Shown here piece by piece: positions 26,758-36,618 of a stretch of 64,000 nucleotides of DNA. The stretch is from Aquimonas sp041395245. Its GTDB lineage: Bacteria > Pseudomonadota > Gammaproteobacteria > Xanthomonadales > Xanthomonadaceae. The stretch is from assembly GCA_041395245.1 (NCBI GenBank), contig JAWLAY010000007.1, forward strand, positions 186,001-250,000. The letters are read 5' to 3'. Below the pieces are notes generated by a model. It was not told the DNA's origin, did not search any database, and worked only from the letters and a program-made list of their open reading frames with translations. Within the stretch, counting starts at the first letter, position 1; each line of letters starts with the position of its first letter. The position numbers and the translations under genes are program-made.

Positions 26758-27258
26758 ATGGCTGAGCCATTTCTGTCGGAAATCCGCCTGATGAGTTTTT
26801 CGTTTGCGCCGCAGGGTTGGGCCCTCTGCAACGGCCAGCTCTTGCCGATCAATCAGAACCAGGCGCTGTTCTCCTTGTTGGGCACCACCTTTGGCGGCGA
26901 CGGGCGCGTGAACTTCGCTCTTCCGGACTTTCGCGGGCGCGTTCCCATCCATGTGGGTTCGAGTCATACCCTGGGGGAACGCAGTGGCGAGCAGGCGCAT
27001 ACGCTTAGCATCGCCGAGATTCCGACGCATACCCATACCTTGCGCGCGTCGTCATCCAGCACAGGCACGGTCGCTGTGCCGACCAACGGCTTTCTTGCGC
27101 CGGCCAGCAACGCCTATGGTTCTGCGACCAATCTCGTGGCGATGGCGCCCACCTCTATCGCCAACGTCGGTGGCAGTCAGGCGCATCTGAACATGCAGCC
27201 GTTTTTGACCGTCAGTTTCTGCATCGCCCTGCAGGGCATCTTCCCTTCGCCGACCTGA
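26758..27258 (+). CDS. Tail-collar (microcystin-dependent-type) protein 1
   Basis: A 166-aa protein of the phage Tail Collar family (Pfam Collar; MdpB-like). It begins with the family signature EIRLMSFSFAPQGWALCNGQLLPI, then FSLLGTTFGGDGRVNFALPDFRGRVPIH, a His-rich IPTHTHTLRA segment, and the C-terminal HLNMQPFLTVSFCIALQGIFP. In phages such domains form trimeric fibre-binding tips; the His pair often binds metal. It starts 57 nt after the restored end of the giant gene and is the first of three paralogues. No other phage structural genes are near, so this is a cellular use of the fold. No signal peptide is seen. Confidence 0.9.
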   Translation: MAEPFLSEIRLMSFSFAPQGWALCNGQLLPINQNQALFSLLGTTFGGDGRVNFALPDFRGRVPIHVGSSHTLGERSGEQAHTLSIAEIPTHTHTLRASSSSTGTVAVPTNGFLAPASNAYGSATNLVAMAPTSIANVGGSQAHLNMQPFLTVSFCIALQGIFPSPT

Positions 27259-27310
27259 TCCGTTTGCGTGCTCGATACACAACCTTGCACGATTTCTTGA
27301 GGTAACCCCG

Positions 27311-27814
27311 ATGGCACAACCTTATGTAGGTGAGATCCGGATGTTCGCGGGCAATTTTGCACCCGCTGGATGGGAGTTCTGTAGTGGCCAGTTGCTGCCA
27401 ATCTCCGAAAACGAAACCCTGTTTCAGTTGATCGGTACAACTTATGGCGGCGACGGACAGTCCACCTTCGCTTTGCCGGATCTGCGTGGACGCTTGCCGT
27501 TGCATCAGGCAATGGCTTTGTTCTTGCCGAAACCGGTGGCGCCGAGGAAATCACCCTAACGACCAACCAGATTCCTCGCACTCGCACCCTTGCTTGCCCG
27601 CGGCAGCAGCGGTGCAGACAGCTCACCCGTTGGCGCGGTGCTGGCGCAGACCGATGGCACGATCCAGCCCTACATCAGTGATGCGGCGTCGGTGAACATG
27701 AATCCGGCCAGCGTGACCTCGGTGGGTGGCAGTCAGCCGCATACCAACATGCAGCCCTATCTGTGTGTCAGTTTCATCATCTCGTTGTTCGGCATCTTCC
27801 CCTCGCCGACCTGA
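27311..27814 (+). pseudogene. Tail-collar protein 2, frame broken but restored downstream
   Basis: The N-terminal half reads MAQPYVGEIRMFAGNFAPAG and continues through GTTYGGDGQSTFALPDLRGRLPLHQ. The C-terminal half ends HTNMQPYLCVSFIISLFGIF at the stop 27812-27814 in the same frame. Between them, three single bases are missing: one G at about 27509 (HQ-GNGFVLAETGGAEEITL becomes readable when added), one T at about 27573 (restoring IPSHSHP) and one at about 27585 (restoring LLARGSSGAD). Three losses add up to a codon, so the original frame returns. Both ends are fully conserved, arguing that the gene is really intact and that the breaks are sequence errors at short runs. The product would match its neighbours at about 168 aa. 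Confidence 0.75.
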
Positions 27815-27825
27815 AGGATTCGATC

Positions 27826-28347
27826 ATGGCCGATCCGTTTGTTGCTGAAATCCGCATGTTCCCCTTCAACTTCGCGCCGCATGGCTGGGCGTTTTGCGAC
27901 GGGCAGTTGTTGCCTATATCGCAGAACACCGCGTTGTTTTCGCTGCTGGGGACAACCTATGGTGGCAATGGCAAATCGAACTTTGCGCTGCCAAATCTGC
28001 AGGGGCGTGCGCCGATGCATCCAGGGCAGGGGCCAGGCTTGAGTCTGCACGATCTGGGTGAAACCGGTGGAACCGAGACGGTGAGTTTGCTGGAGTCTGA
28101 AATCCCTTCGCATTCCCATGCGCAGCGTGCGGCAATTGACCCCGGTGACTTGTTTGCGCCCGCCAACAATGCACTGGCAACGTCGGTCGGAGCTGCGATG
28201 TACCAGCCCACCGTCACGCAATTGGTCAACATGTCGGATCAGTCGCTGGCACCTGCCGGTGGTGATCAGCCACACAACAACATGCAGCCCTATCTAACCG
28301 TCAACTTCTGCATTGCCATGCAGGGTGTCTTCCCGCCGCGTACTTGA
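27826..28347 (+). CDS. Tail-collar protein 3
   Basis: A 173-aa third paralogue: EIRMFPFNFAPHGWAFCDGQ, GTTYGGNGKSNFALPNLQGRAPMH, a GETGGTETVSLLESEIPSHSH segment with the two histidines, and a terminal NNMQPYLTVNFCIAMQGVFP. It starts 11 nt after the second collar stop, so the three are co-transcribed. The three proteins share the N-terminal beta-hairpin and C-terminal strand but differ strongly in the central 60 residues. This is what would be expected of heterotrimer subunits or of tips with different ligands. The upstream in-frame extension overlaps gene 2 and lacks the family signature, so the start was set at 27826. Confidence 0.9.
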   Translation: MADPFVAEIRMFPFNFAPHGWAFCDGQLLPISQNTALFSLLGTTYGGNGKSNFALPNLQGRAPMHPGQGPGLSLHDLGETGGTETVSLLESEIPSHSHAQRAAIDPGDLFAPANNALATSVGAAMYQPTVTQLVNMSDQSLAPAGGDQPHNNMQPYLTVNFCIAMQGVFPPRT

Positions 28348-28355
28348 GGACCACC

Positions 28356-29039
28356 ATGAAATCCATTGACAGCCCGCAGCGCCGTCGACTGTTGCAGACC
28401 ATGGGTGCGGGCCTGCCCGCCGTCATTGCCTCGCCCTTGGCATTGGCCGAGACGGTGGCGGGATTGAACGCTTCGGACGCGCGGTTTGTGCTGTATCACC
28501 GGACCGCAGAAAGTGAGTCCTATCGTCGCTGGACTGGATCGGGCTCGGCCACATCGGCTGGGTTGCTGGAAGTGCAACTGCATCCGCTGGAGTCACTCGC
28601 GCAAGCAGGGATTGGCGAATGGTCTGTGGATGCGATGCTGGCGACGCCCGATGCGGCCCCGAGTGCCTTCACCGCTTGGCGATCTCTGAGCCGAGGTCCC
28701 GAATTTGGAAGTCGACGGGCACGCTTTGTAGTGGGCGCGCGGCAGTGGCGTGGCGCCCATGTGCGCTATCGCGAGCACGACACCGACGCAGAGCGGGTGC
28801 AATACCTGCCCTTGGTGCAGGAAGGCGGTGCCGCTCTTGCGCTGGGGGATTATCTGTTGCTGCGTCTGCCCTCGGATCGCCAAGCCGAGTCGCTCCACGT
28901 CGCGGCGCTTCCTGCGCTCGGCATCAGTGCCGGTCTGGCCTTTACAGTGCGCGCCTGGGCGGAGCCCGCCGCCGAGATCCAACGTGCCGATCTGGCTGCC
29001 ATCCGTGCCGCACACGAGCCGGTTGAGCTGTTGGCCTGA
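28356..29039 (+). CDS. Protein of unknown function with Tat-like N-terminus, in the collar operon
   Basis: A 227-aa protein with no family I can name. Its N-terminus, RRRLLQTMGAGLPAVIASPL followed by ALA, looks like a signal sequence with twin arginines, so Tat export of a folded protein is possible. The mature part is predicted mostly beta and contains FTAWRSLSRGPEFGSRRARF, WRGAHVRYREHDTDAERVQYL and GDYLLLRLPSD, with no obvious catalytic motif. It begins 8 nt after the third collar stop and is followed within 3 nt by an acetyltransferase gene. It is thus part of one transcription unit and is likely to act together with the collar proteins, perhaps as a baseplate or chaperone-like partner. 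Confidence 0.6.
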   Translation: MKSIDSPQRRRLLQTMGAGLPAVIASPLALAETVAGLNASDARFVLYHRTAESESYRRWTGSGSATSAGLLEVQLHPLESLAQAGIGEWSVDAMLATPDAAPSAFTAWRSLSRGPEFGSRRARFVVGARQWRGAHVRYREHDTDAERVQYLPLVQEGGAALALGDYLLLRLPSDRQAESLHVAALPALGISAGLAFTVRAWAEPAAEIQRADLAAIRAAHEPVELLA

Positions 29040-29042
29040 TCG

Positions 29043-29576
29043 GTGGCACGCATTGCCGATGCATTGAATGCCGAGTGGCCGGGCAAGCCGGCCACATTGA
29101 GCTTTCGCGATGAAATACCTGCTGACCGCGACTGCGCCATGGCGCTTTATCGCAGTGTGCGTGAACCCGAGTTGGCCTTGACTGACTGGGACGAGACCAT
29201 GCGCTGCGCTTTCGTGGCGCAGCAGTTCGACGCCCAGGCCGCGCAGTACCGCCAGCACTACCTCGGCGCGGAGTTCCTGTTGCTGCAGTCCGGTGACGCC
29301 ATCATCGGACGTCTGTATGCGCATCTCACCTCAGCCGAACTGCGCCTGATGGAGGTGACACTGAGCCCCGCCGAGCGCGGCAGCGGCTTGGGGACCGCGA
29401 TCACGCGCTGTCTGCTCGGTTTGGCCGCCTCGCTTGGCCTGCCAATGACCTTGCATGTCGAGCCCTTCAATCCGGCCTATCGGTTGTATCAGCGTCTGGG
29501 TTTCGTCAAGGTTCGCGAACACAACTACTACCATTTCCTGCAGTGCCTGCCTGAGGATGCACGCCAGCGCATCTGA
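29043..29576 (+). CDS. GNAT-family N-acetyltransferase, in the collar operon
   Basis: A 177-aa GNAT enzyme transferring acetyl from acetyl-CoA to an amine. The acetyl-CoA loop is visible as LSPAERGSGLGTAITRCLL (the usual Q/RxxGxG/A pattern), and the fold ends with NPAYRLYQRLGFVKVREHNYYHFL. The start is GTG at 29043, three bases after the preceding stop, so translation is probably coupled. The frame after it (VARIADAL) has no better ATG until residue 32, inside the fold. Its place at the end of the collar cluster suggests that it modifies one of those proteins or an associated small molecule; this is inference from position only. Confidence 0.85.
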   Translation: MARIADALNAEWPGKPATLSFRDEIPADRDCAMALYRSVREPELALTDWDETMRCAFVAQQFDAQAAQYRQHYLGAEFLLLQSGDAIIGRLYAHLTSAELRLMEVTLSPAERGSGLGTAITRCLLGLAASLGLPMTLHVEPFNPAYRLYQRLGFVKVREHNYYHFLQCLPEDARQRI

Positions 29577-29627
29577 TCGTGCGCAAGGTCGTGCGATCAT
29601 GCCTGCGGTTTATTGAAAGGTCGTGGC

Positions 29628-31085
29628 ATGCAAGGAATGTCCTATCTCGCGTGGTTGATGGTGCTGGCGGGCAGTGCTGTCTTGCTGATCATCGGCTTGC
29701 TCATTGCCGTGTTCAGGCGGGTCACTCCGGCGGCGGATCTGCGGCCGGACCTCGAACAGATCCGTAGCGACCTGGATCGCAACGAACGCGGTCTGCGCGA
29801 AGAATGGCGTGACGGTCAGCGCATCGCGCGCGAAGAACAGGCGGCCACCCTGATGCGGCTGGAGACGGCGCTTCGCCAGCAATTGGATTCGGCAGCGCAG
29901 ACCCAGCAACAGCGCACGGACGGCATGGCTCATCGGTTGGATCAATTCACCCAACGCACCGATCTACGCCTGGAAGGACTGCGGCAAAGCCTGACCGAAG
30001 ACGCGCGCCGTGGTCGTGAGGAAAGTGCCGAAACACTCAAGCGCTTCGGTGATTCGTTGGATCAACGCGTGCTGGCGCTCACCCAGCAGAACGATCAGCG
30101 CTTGATCGAAGTGCGCACCACACTGGAGGCGCGTCTCAAGGACATTCAGGCTGACAGTGCGGCCAAACTGGAACAGATGCGCGCCACCGTTGATGAGAAG
30201 CTGCAGCGCACCCTGGAAACCCGGCTTGGCGAGAGCTTCAAGCAGGTCTCCGAACGTTTGGAGCAGGTGCATCGCGGGCTCGGTGAAATGCAGACGCTGG
30301 CGCAGGGCGTCGGCGATCTCAAGCGGGTGCTTGGCAACGTCAAGACCCGTGGTACGTATGGCGAAGTGCAGCTCGGTGCCTTGCTGGAACAGGTGCTGAC
30401 CAACGAGCAATATGCCGCCAATGTCGCCACCGTGCCCGGCAGCGGCGAGCGGGTCGAGTTCGCCTTGCGCCTGCCCGGGCACACGCCGGAGGCGCCGGTC
30501 TGGCTACCGATCGACGCCAAGTTTCCGCGCGAGGACTACGAACGTCTGCTGGACGCCCAGGAGCGTGCCGACCCCGAGGCCGCCGCGGTGGCAGGCAAGG
30601 CACTGGAAGTTCGTGTGCGTGAAGAAGCCAGGCGCATCCGCGACAAGTACATCGGGCCGCCGCACACCACCGATTTTGGGTTGCTGTTCCTTCCCACCGA
30701 AGGCCTGTACGCCGAAGTGATCCGCCGTCCCGGTCTGTTCGAAGCGCTGCAGCGCGACTACCGCATCACCTTGGCGGGGCCGACCACGCTGAGCGCCTTG
30801 CTCAACAGTCTGCAAATGGGGTTTCGGACCTTGGCGATCGAGAAACGCAGCAGCGAGGTCTGGCAACTGCTGGGCGCGGTCAAGAGCGAGTTCGGCAAGT
30901 TCGGTGAAGTATTGGACAAGACGCAGAAGCAACTGGACACGGTCAGCAAGAGCATTGGTCAGGCTGGCATCCGCACGCGCGCCATCGAGCGCAAGTTGCG
31001 TGATGTGGAAGTGTTGCCCGGCACTCCCTCGCTGAGCCTCGAAAGTCTGGATGGCGAGGCCGACACCGACGAGGATCGCGTATGA
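29628..31085 (+). CDS. rmuC: DNA recombination protein RmuC
   Basis: A 485-aa membrane-anchored protein of the RmuC family, which limits recombination at inverted repeats and has a predicted nuclease-like domain. A single helix at about residues 6-27 is followed by a long coiled coil (about 40-200, rich in Gln, Arg and Glu). The conserved RmuC domain (about 215-460) contains LGNVKTRGTYGEVQLGALLEQ, WLPIDAKFPREDYERL, DFGLLFLPTEGLYAEVIR and GPTTLSALLNSLQMGF. The ATG at 29628 follows an AAAGG ribosome site with 7-nt spacing; an in-frame TTG at 29613 and an ATG at 29637 are less likely. The stop overlaps the start of the metallo-hydrolase by 4 nt (ATGA). Confidence 0.93.
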   Translation: MQGMSYLAWLMVLAGSAVLLIIGLLIAVFRRVTPAADLRPDLEQIRSDLDRNERGLREEWRDGQRIAREEQAATLMRLETALRQQLDSAAQTQQQRTDGMAHRLDQFTQRTDLRLEGLRQSLTEDARRGREESAETLKRFGDSLDQRVLALTQQNDQRLIEVRTTLEARLKDIQADSAAKLEQMRATVDEKLQRTLETRLGESFKQVSERLEQVHRGLGEMQTLAQGVGDLKRVLGNVKTRGTYGEVQLGALLEQVLTNEQYAANVATVPGSGERVEFALRLPGHTPEAPVWLPIDAKFPREDYERLLDAQERADPEAAAVAGKALEVRVREEARRIRDKYIGPPHTTDFGLLFLPTEGLYAEVIRRPGLFEALQRDYRITLAGPTTLSALLNSLQMGFRTLAIEKRSSEVWQLLGAVKSEFGKFGEVLDKTQKQLDTVSKSIGQAGIRTRAIERKLRDVEVLPGTPSLSLESLDGEADTDEDRV

Positions 31086-31735
31086 ACGCGACCGCGGCGC
31101 CGCTTGCCGTCGAGATCATTCCGGTCACACCGTTTCAGCAGAATTGCTCGCTGCTGATCTGCAATGCCACCCGCAAGGCGGCCCTCATCGATCCGGGCGG
31201 CGACATCGAGCGCCTGCTGGCGGTAGCCAAAAAGCATGCAGTGGTGATCGAAAAGCTGCTGGTGACGCATGGGCATCTCGATCATTGCTCGGCGGTTGCC
31301 GATTTGCGTGATCGGCTGCAGGTGCCGGTCGAAGGGCCACACCAGGACGACGCCTTCTGGATTGAGCAGATCCCGCAGCGCTGCCTGGAATACGGGTTCC
31401 CGCCCGCCCGCCGCTTCACGCCGGAACGCTGGTTGGACCATGGTGACGAGGTCAAGGTCGGCGATCTGCTGCTCGACGTCGTGCATTGTCCCGGCCACAC
31501 ACCCGGACATGTGGTATTCGTTCACGCGCCGAGCGGGATCGCCTTCGTCGGCGATGTGTTGTTCAAGGGCTCGATAGGTCGCACCGATTTTCCACGCGGC
31601 AACCACGCCGATTTGATTCGATCGATCCGCGAACAGCTGTTTCCGCTGGGCGACCACATCCGTTTCGTGCCGGGGCATGGGCCGACGTCCAGCTTCGGTG
31701 AAGAGCGCCGCAGCAACCCCTTTGTGCGCGGCTAA
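31082..31735 (+). CDS. MBL-fold metallo-hydrolase (YcbL/GloB-like)
   Basis: A 217-aa metallo-beta-lactamase-fold hydrolase. The metal motif THGHLDHC (HxHxDH) comes at about residues 60-67, followed by CPGHTPGHVVF, FVGDVLFKGSIGRTDFPRG (Asp bridge) and the C-terminal FVPGHGPTS histidine. The short form and the DVLFKGSIGRTDFP block fit the YcbL type II glyoxalase-like group, which hydrolyses thioesters such as S-lactoylglutathione. It is translationally coupled to rmuC by an ATGA overlap, although no functional link is known. All metal ligands are in place, so it is predicted active. It is followed by a 130-nt gap without notable structure. Confidence 0.9.
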   Translation: MNATAAPLAVEIIPVTPFQQNCSLLICNATRKAALIDPGGDIERLLAVAKKHAVVIEKLLVTHGHLDHCSAVADLRDRLQVPVEGPHQDDAFWIEQIPQRCLEYGFPPARRFTPERWLDHGDEVKVGDLLLDVVHCPGHTPGHVVFVHAPSGIAFVGDVLFKGSIGRTDFPRGNHADLIRSIREQLFPLGDHIRFVPGHGPTSSFGEERRSNPFVRG

Positions 31736-31865
31736 CAAAAATCAAACAGTCGCGATCTCCGCTGATCGCGCGGAGAACTCCGGCCAGTGTCTGGACAAGT
31801 GAACGGTGTCGGCCCACACTACGCGCCCGGCGCCGGGGTGGGGCGCTTTGGACTGAGGACGCGGC

Positions 31866-32318
31866 GTGGCTGAGTTGCTGCTGTTGAATGGCCCCAATCT
31901 GAATCTGCTCGGCACGCGCGAGCCCGAAGTCTACGGGTACACGACCTTGGCCGACATCGAGGCCGAGCTGACGGCGCTGGCCGCGGCGGCCGGGCATCGT
32001 CTGCACTGCCTGCAGAGCAATGCCGAACATGTGCTGGTGGAGCGCATCCATGCAGCGCGACAGGAGAAGATCGAGTGCATTCTGATCAATCCGGGCGCGT
32101 TCACTCACACCAGTATCGCCTTGCGTGATGCCCTGGCCGGCGTCGCCATTCCCTTCATCGAGCTGCACTTGTCCAACGTGTACGCGCGTGAGCCCTTCCG
32201 TCAGCACTCCTATCTCTCCGACAAGGCCGTCGGTGTGATCACCGGCTTTGGTGTGGAGAGCTATCGCCTCGCCCTGCAGGCGGCGGTATCCCGTTGTTCA
32301 ACCCGTCCGGCGATCTGA
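31866..32318 (+). CDS. aroQ: Type II 3-dehydroquinate dehydratase
   Basis: A 150-aa dodecameric enzyme of the shikimate pathway, forming 3-dehydroshikimate from 3-dehydroquinate. The opening LLLNGPNLNLLGTREPEVYG, with the lid arginine and catalytic tyrosine, the LQSNAEH motif, INPGAFTHTSIALRDAL and the catalytic-His segment ELHLSNVYAREPFRQHSYLS are all present. The start is GTG at 31866 with the product beginning (V/M)AELLLLNGPN; no ATG fits the conserved N-terminus. It is the first gene of an aroQ-accB-accC-prmA order seen in many gammaproteobacteria. The distance to accB is about 45 nt. Nothing unusual. Confidence 0.96.
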   Translation: MAELLLLNGPNLNLLGTREPEVYGYTTLADIEAELTALAAAAGHRLHCLQSNAEHVLVERIHAARQEKIECILINPGAFTHTSIALRDALAGVAIPFIELHLSNVYAREPFRQHSYLSDKAVGVITGFGVESYRLALQAAVSRCSTRPAI

Positions 32319-32362
32319 GTTCGCCGACGACTTCCGTCTCAAGAGGTTTCCGAGGTATGTCC

Positions 32363-32833
32363 ATGGATCTGCGCAAGATCAAGAAACTGATCGACCTGCT
32401 GGAAGAGTCGAATCTGGCCGAAATCGAGATTCGCGAAGGCGAAGAAAGCGTGCGCCTGTCGCGTCTGTCGCGCAGTGCGCCGGCCTTGCCCGTGCAGGCC
32501 GCACCCATCGCCGTCGCCGCTCCCGCTGTGGCACCGACCGCGGTCGCCAGCGTGTCTGCGCCCGACGCGGCGCCCAAGGCGGGACGCGACTTGCCGGACG
32601 GCCATGTGGTGCGTTCGCCGATGGTCGGTACCTTCTATGCGTCACCGAACCCCGACGCGCCGCCCTTCGTCAAGGTCGGACAGGCCGTCAAGGTCGGCGA
32701 GACGCTCGGCATCATCGAAGCCATGAAGATGTTCAATCCCATCGAGGCCGATGTGGCCGGAACGGTGCAGGCCGTACTGGTCAGCAGTGGTCGCCCGGTC
32801 GAGTTCGACGAACCGATGTTCGTCATCGCCTGA
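32363..32833 (+). CDS. accB: Biotin carboxyl carrier protein of acetyl-CoA carboxylase
   Basis: A 156-aa carrier subunit; the biotinyl lysine is in IIEAMKMFNPIEAD. The N-terminus MDLRKIKKLIDLLEESN and GEESVRLSR match the family closely. A Pro/Ala linker (about 45-75) leads to the biotinyl domain (about 77-156), including the bacterial thumb VRSPMVGTFYASPNPDAPPF. The start was set at 32363: the GAGG at 32352-32355 is 7 nt upstream and the product then begins exactly like other AccB proteins. An ATG two codons upstream (32357) is possible. It carries CO2 from biotin carboxylase (the next gene) to the carboxyltransferase; the accA and accD genes are not in this window. Confidence 0.95.
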   Translation: MDLRKIKKLIDLLEESNLAEIEIREGEESVRLSRLSRSAPALPVQAAPIAVAAPAVAPTAVASVSAPDAAPKAGRDLPDGHVVRSPMVGTFYASPNPDAPPFVKVGQAVKVGETLGIIEAMKMFNPIEADVAGTVQAVLVSSGRPVEFDEPMFVIA

Positions 32834-32892
32834 TCCCGGGCTGCGGTGCCGAGCAACGCGCGCCGCCCCGATTCGAGCCTTCGAGGTAAACC

Positions 32893-34260
32893 ATGCTAGA
32901 CAAAGTCGTCATCGCCAACCGCGGCGAGATCGCCCTGCGCATCCTGCGTGCCTGTCATGCGCTGGGCATCAAGACGGTCGCCGTGCACTCGACCGTGGAT
33001 CGCAATCTGAAACACGTCGCCATGGCCGATGAGTCGGTCTGCATCGGGCCAGCGCCCGCGGCGGAGAGCTATCTCAACGTGCCTGCGCTGATCGCGGCGG
33101 CCGAAGTCACGGACGCGCAGGCGATCCATCCGGGCTATGGCTTTCTGTCGGAGAACGCGGATTTCGCGGATCGGGTCGAAAGCTCGGGCTTCATCTTCAT
33201 TGGCCCGAAGGCAGACACGATTCGCCTGATGGGCGACAAGGTGGAGGCCATCAAGGCAATGAAGGCAGCCGGCGTGCCCTGCGTGCCGGGTTCGGGTGGG
33301 CCATTGGGCGACGACCCGGCCGAGAACATCCGCATCGCGCGCGAAATAGGCTTCCCGGTGATCATCAAAGCGGCAGGCGGTGGCGGCGGACGTGGCATGC
33401 GGGTGGTGCACTCCGAGGCGGCGCTTGTGAATGCCATCGCGACCACCAAGGCCGAAGCCAAGGCCGCCTTCAGCAACGACATGGTCTACATGGAGAAATT
33501 CCTGGAAAACCCGCGCCATGTCGAGATTCAGGTCCTGGCTGACGGACAGGGTGGGGCAATTCATCTCGGCGAGCGCGATTGCTCGATGCAGCGCCGTCAT
33601 CAGAAGGTCGTGGAAGAAGCACCCGCGCCCGGCATCACGCCGGAACTGCGCGCGGAAATCGGCAAGGTCTGTGTCGAAGCCTGTATCCGCATCGGCTATC
33701 GCGGCGCGGGCACCTTCGAGTTCCTGTTCGAGAACGGGCGTTTCTACTTCATCGAAATGAACACGCGAATTCAGGTCGAGCATCCGGTAACCGAACGCGT
33801 CACGGGCGTCGATCTGGTCCGCGAGCAGTTGTTGATTGCGGCGGGGCACAAGTTGTCGATCAAGCAGGACGACATCGTGATGCGCGGCCACGCCATCGAA
33901 TGCCGCATCAATGCCGAAGATCCGGAAACGTTTGTGCCGTCACCCGGCCTGATCAAGCATTTCCACGCCCCCGGTGGCCCTGGCGTGCGTGTCGATACGC
34001 ACATCTACGCGGGCTACCGCGTGCCACCGAATTACGACTCGATGATCGGCAAGCTGATCGTGCATGGCGCCACCCGTGAACAGGCCATCGCGCGCATGCG
34101 CGTGGCGCTGTCGGAAATGGTCGTCGATGGCATCAAGACCAACATCCCGCTGCAGCAGCGCATCATGGCCGATGCCGGATTTCAGGCCGGTGGCGCGAAT
34201 ATCCACTACCTGGAAAAGAAACTCGCCGATGCGCGCGAGAAAGGTATCGGGCTGGGCTGA
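32893..34260 (+). CDS. accC: Biotin carboxylase subunit of acetyl-CoA carboxylase
   Basis: A 455-aa ATP-grasp enzyme that carboxylates biotin on AccB, the first committed step of fatty acid synthesis. The start MLDKVVIANRGEIALRILRAC is canonical. The glycine-rich ATP loop is KAAGGGGGRGMRVV. Further catalytic blocks are HQKVVEEAPAP, FIEMNTRIQVEHPVTE (Glu/Asn metal ligands and catalytic Arg) and HAIECRINAEDP. It lies about 60 nt behind accB and runs into prmA with a 1-nt overlap (TGATG), so accB-accC-prmA are probably one operon. Length and motifs match the family exactly. Confidence 0.97.
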   Translation: MLDKVVIANRGEIALRILRACHALGIKTVAVHSTVDRNLKHVAMADESVCIGPAPAAESYLNVPALIAAAEVTDAQAIHPGYGFLSENADFADRVESSGFIFIGPKADTIRLMGDKVEAIKAMKAAGVPCVPGSGGPLGDDPAENIRIAREIGFPVIIKAAGGGGGRGMRVVHSEAALVNAIATTKAEAKAAFSNDMVYMEKFLENPRHVEIQVLADGQGGAIHLGERDCSMQRRHQKVVEEAPAPGITPELRAEIGKVCVEACIRIGYRGAGTFEFLFENGRFYFIEMNTRIQVEHPVTERVTGVDLVREQLLIAAGHKLSIKQDDIVMRGHAIECRINAEDPETFVPSPGLIKHFHAPGGPGVRVDTHIYAGYRVPPNYDSMIGKLIVHGATREQAIARMRVALSEMVVDGIKTNIPLQQRIMADAGFQAGGANIHYLEKKLADAREKGIGLG

Positions 34261-35165
34261 TGGCATTTCTGCAAGCCAATCTGCGCTGCTCGCTGGCACA
34301 GCAGCCCGCCGTCGAGGACGTTCTCGAAGCGATGGGGGCGTTGTCGGTGACCCTGGCTGACGCGCATGCGGATGCGCCGGACGAACAGGCGATCTTCGAG
34401 CCCGGTGTGGGTGAGATGCCGCTGTGGAACGACATCGTCGTGCAGGCCCTGTTCGAGGCGGACGCCGATCCGGCCGTGCTGCGCGAGGCGGTGCTGTCCC
34501 AGGTCGATGCGCTGGACGCCGAGGCGATCAGCTTCGAGCACATCGCGGACCAGGACTGGGAACGGGTCTGGATGGACCGTTACGAGCCGATGTCTTTTGG
34601 ACAGCGATTGTGGGTGTACCCCTCGTCGATCGAGCCGCCCGGAGATGCCGACATCGTCGTGGTCAAGCTCGATCCGGGTTTGGCCTTCGGTTCCGGTACG
34701 CACCCGACGACCGCACTGTGCCTGGAATGGCTGGACGAGCTTGCCGCGCGCGGTGAACTCGCCGGAAAGCGGGTGCTCGACTTCGGTTGCGGCTCGGGGA
34801 TTCTGGCGATTGCGGCGCTGAAGCTCGGTGCTGCCGCGGCAGATGGCATCGACAACGATCCGCAGGCCCTGGTCGCCACCGCCGACAATGCCGAGCGCAA
34901 CGCGGTCCAACTGGCGGTCTATCTGCCCGAACAGGATCCGGCGCAGCGCTATCCCGTCGTGCTCGCCAATATTCTGGCCAATGCGTTGGATGCCTTGGCC
35001 GACGTGCTGGCGGCGCGTACCGAGCCGGGTGGACGGATTGCCCTGTCGGGCATTCTGGATGGCCAGGAAGACGAACTGTTGCTGCGTTACGCGCCCTACT
35101 TCAGCCACCTTCGGGTCAGCAAACGCGAAGACTGGATACGCATCGACGGGGTGCGTCGACACTGA
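34260..35165 (+). CDS. prmA: Ribosomal protein L11 methyltransferase
   Basis: A 301-aa SAM-dependent enzyme that trimethylates ribosomal protein L11. The N-terminal substrate-recognition domain (about 1-100) ends with WERVWMDRYEPMSFGQRLWV. The catalytic domain shows the family signature LDPGLAFGSGTHPTTALCL, the SAM loop VLDFGCGSGILAIAALKLG and the NPPY-like VLANILANAL. Its start overlaps the accC stop by one base. It ends 13 nt from the convergent ntrC gene. An intact, typical member. Confidence 0.96.
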   Translation: MAFLQANLRCSLAQQPAVEDVLEAMGALSVTLADAHADAPDEQAIFEPGVGEMPLWNDIVVQALFEADADPAVLREAVLSQVDALDAEAISFEHIADQDWERVWMDRYEPMSFGQRLWVYPSSIEPPGDADIVVVKLDPGLAFGSGTHPTTALCLEWLDELAARGELAGKRVLDFGCGSGILAIAALKLGAAAADGIDNDPQALVATADNAERNAVQLAVYLPEQDPAQRYPVVLANILANALDALADVLAARTEPGGRIALSGILDGQEDELLLRYAPYFSHLRVSKREDWIRIDGVRRH

Positions 35166-35178
35166 TCGGCGCCGCGAT

Positions 35179-36598
<1,420 letters not shown>

Positions 36599-36618
<20 letters not shown>

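Noticed and set aside
26758..28347. Prophage
   Set aside because: Three tail-collar genes are present but no capsid, terminase, integrase, portal or lysis gene and no attachment repeats; the setting is cellular.
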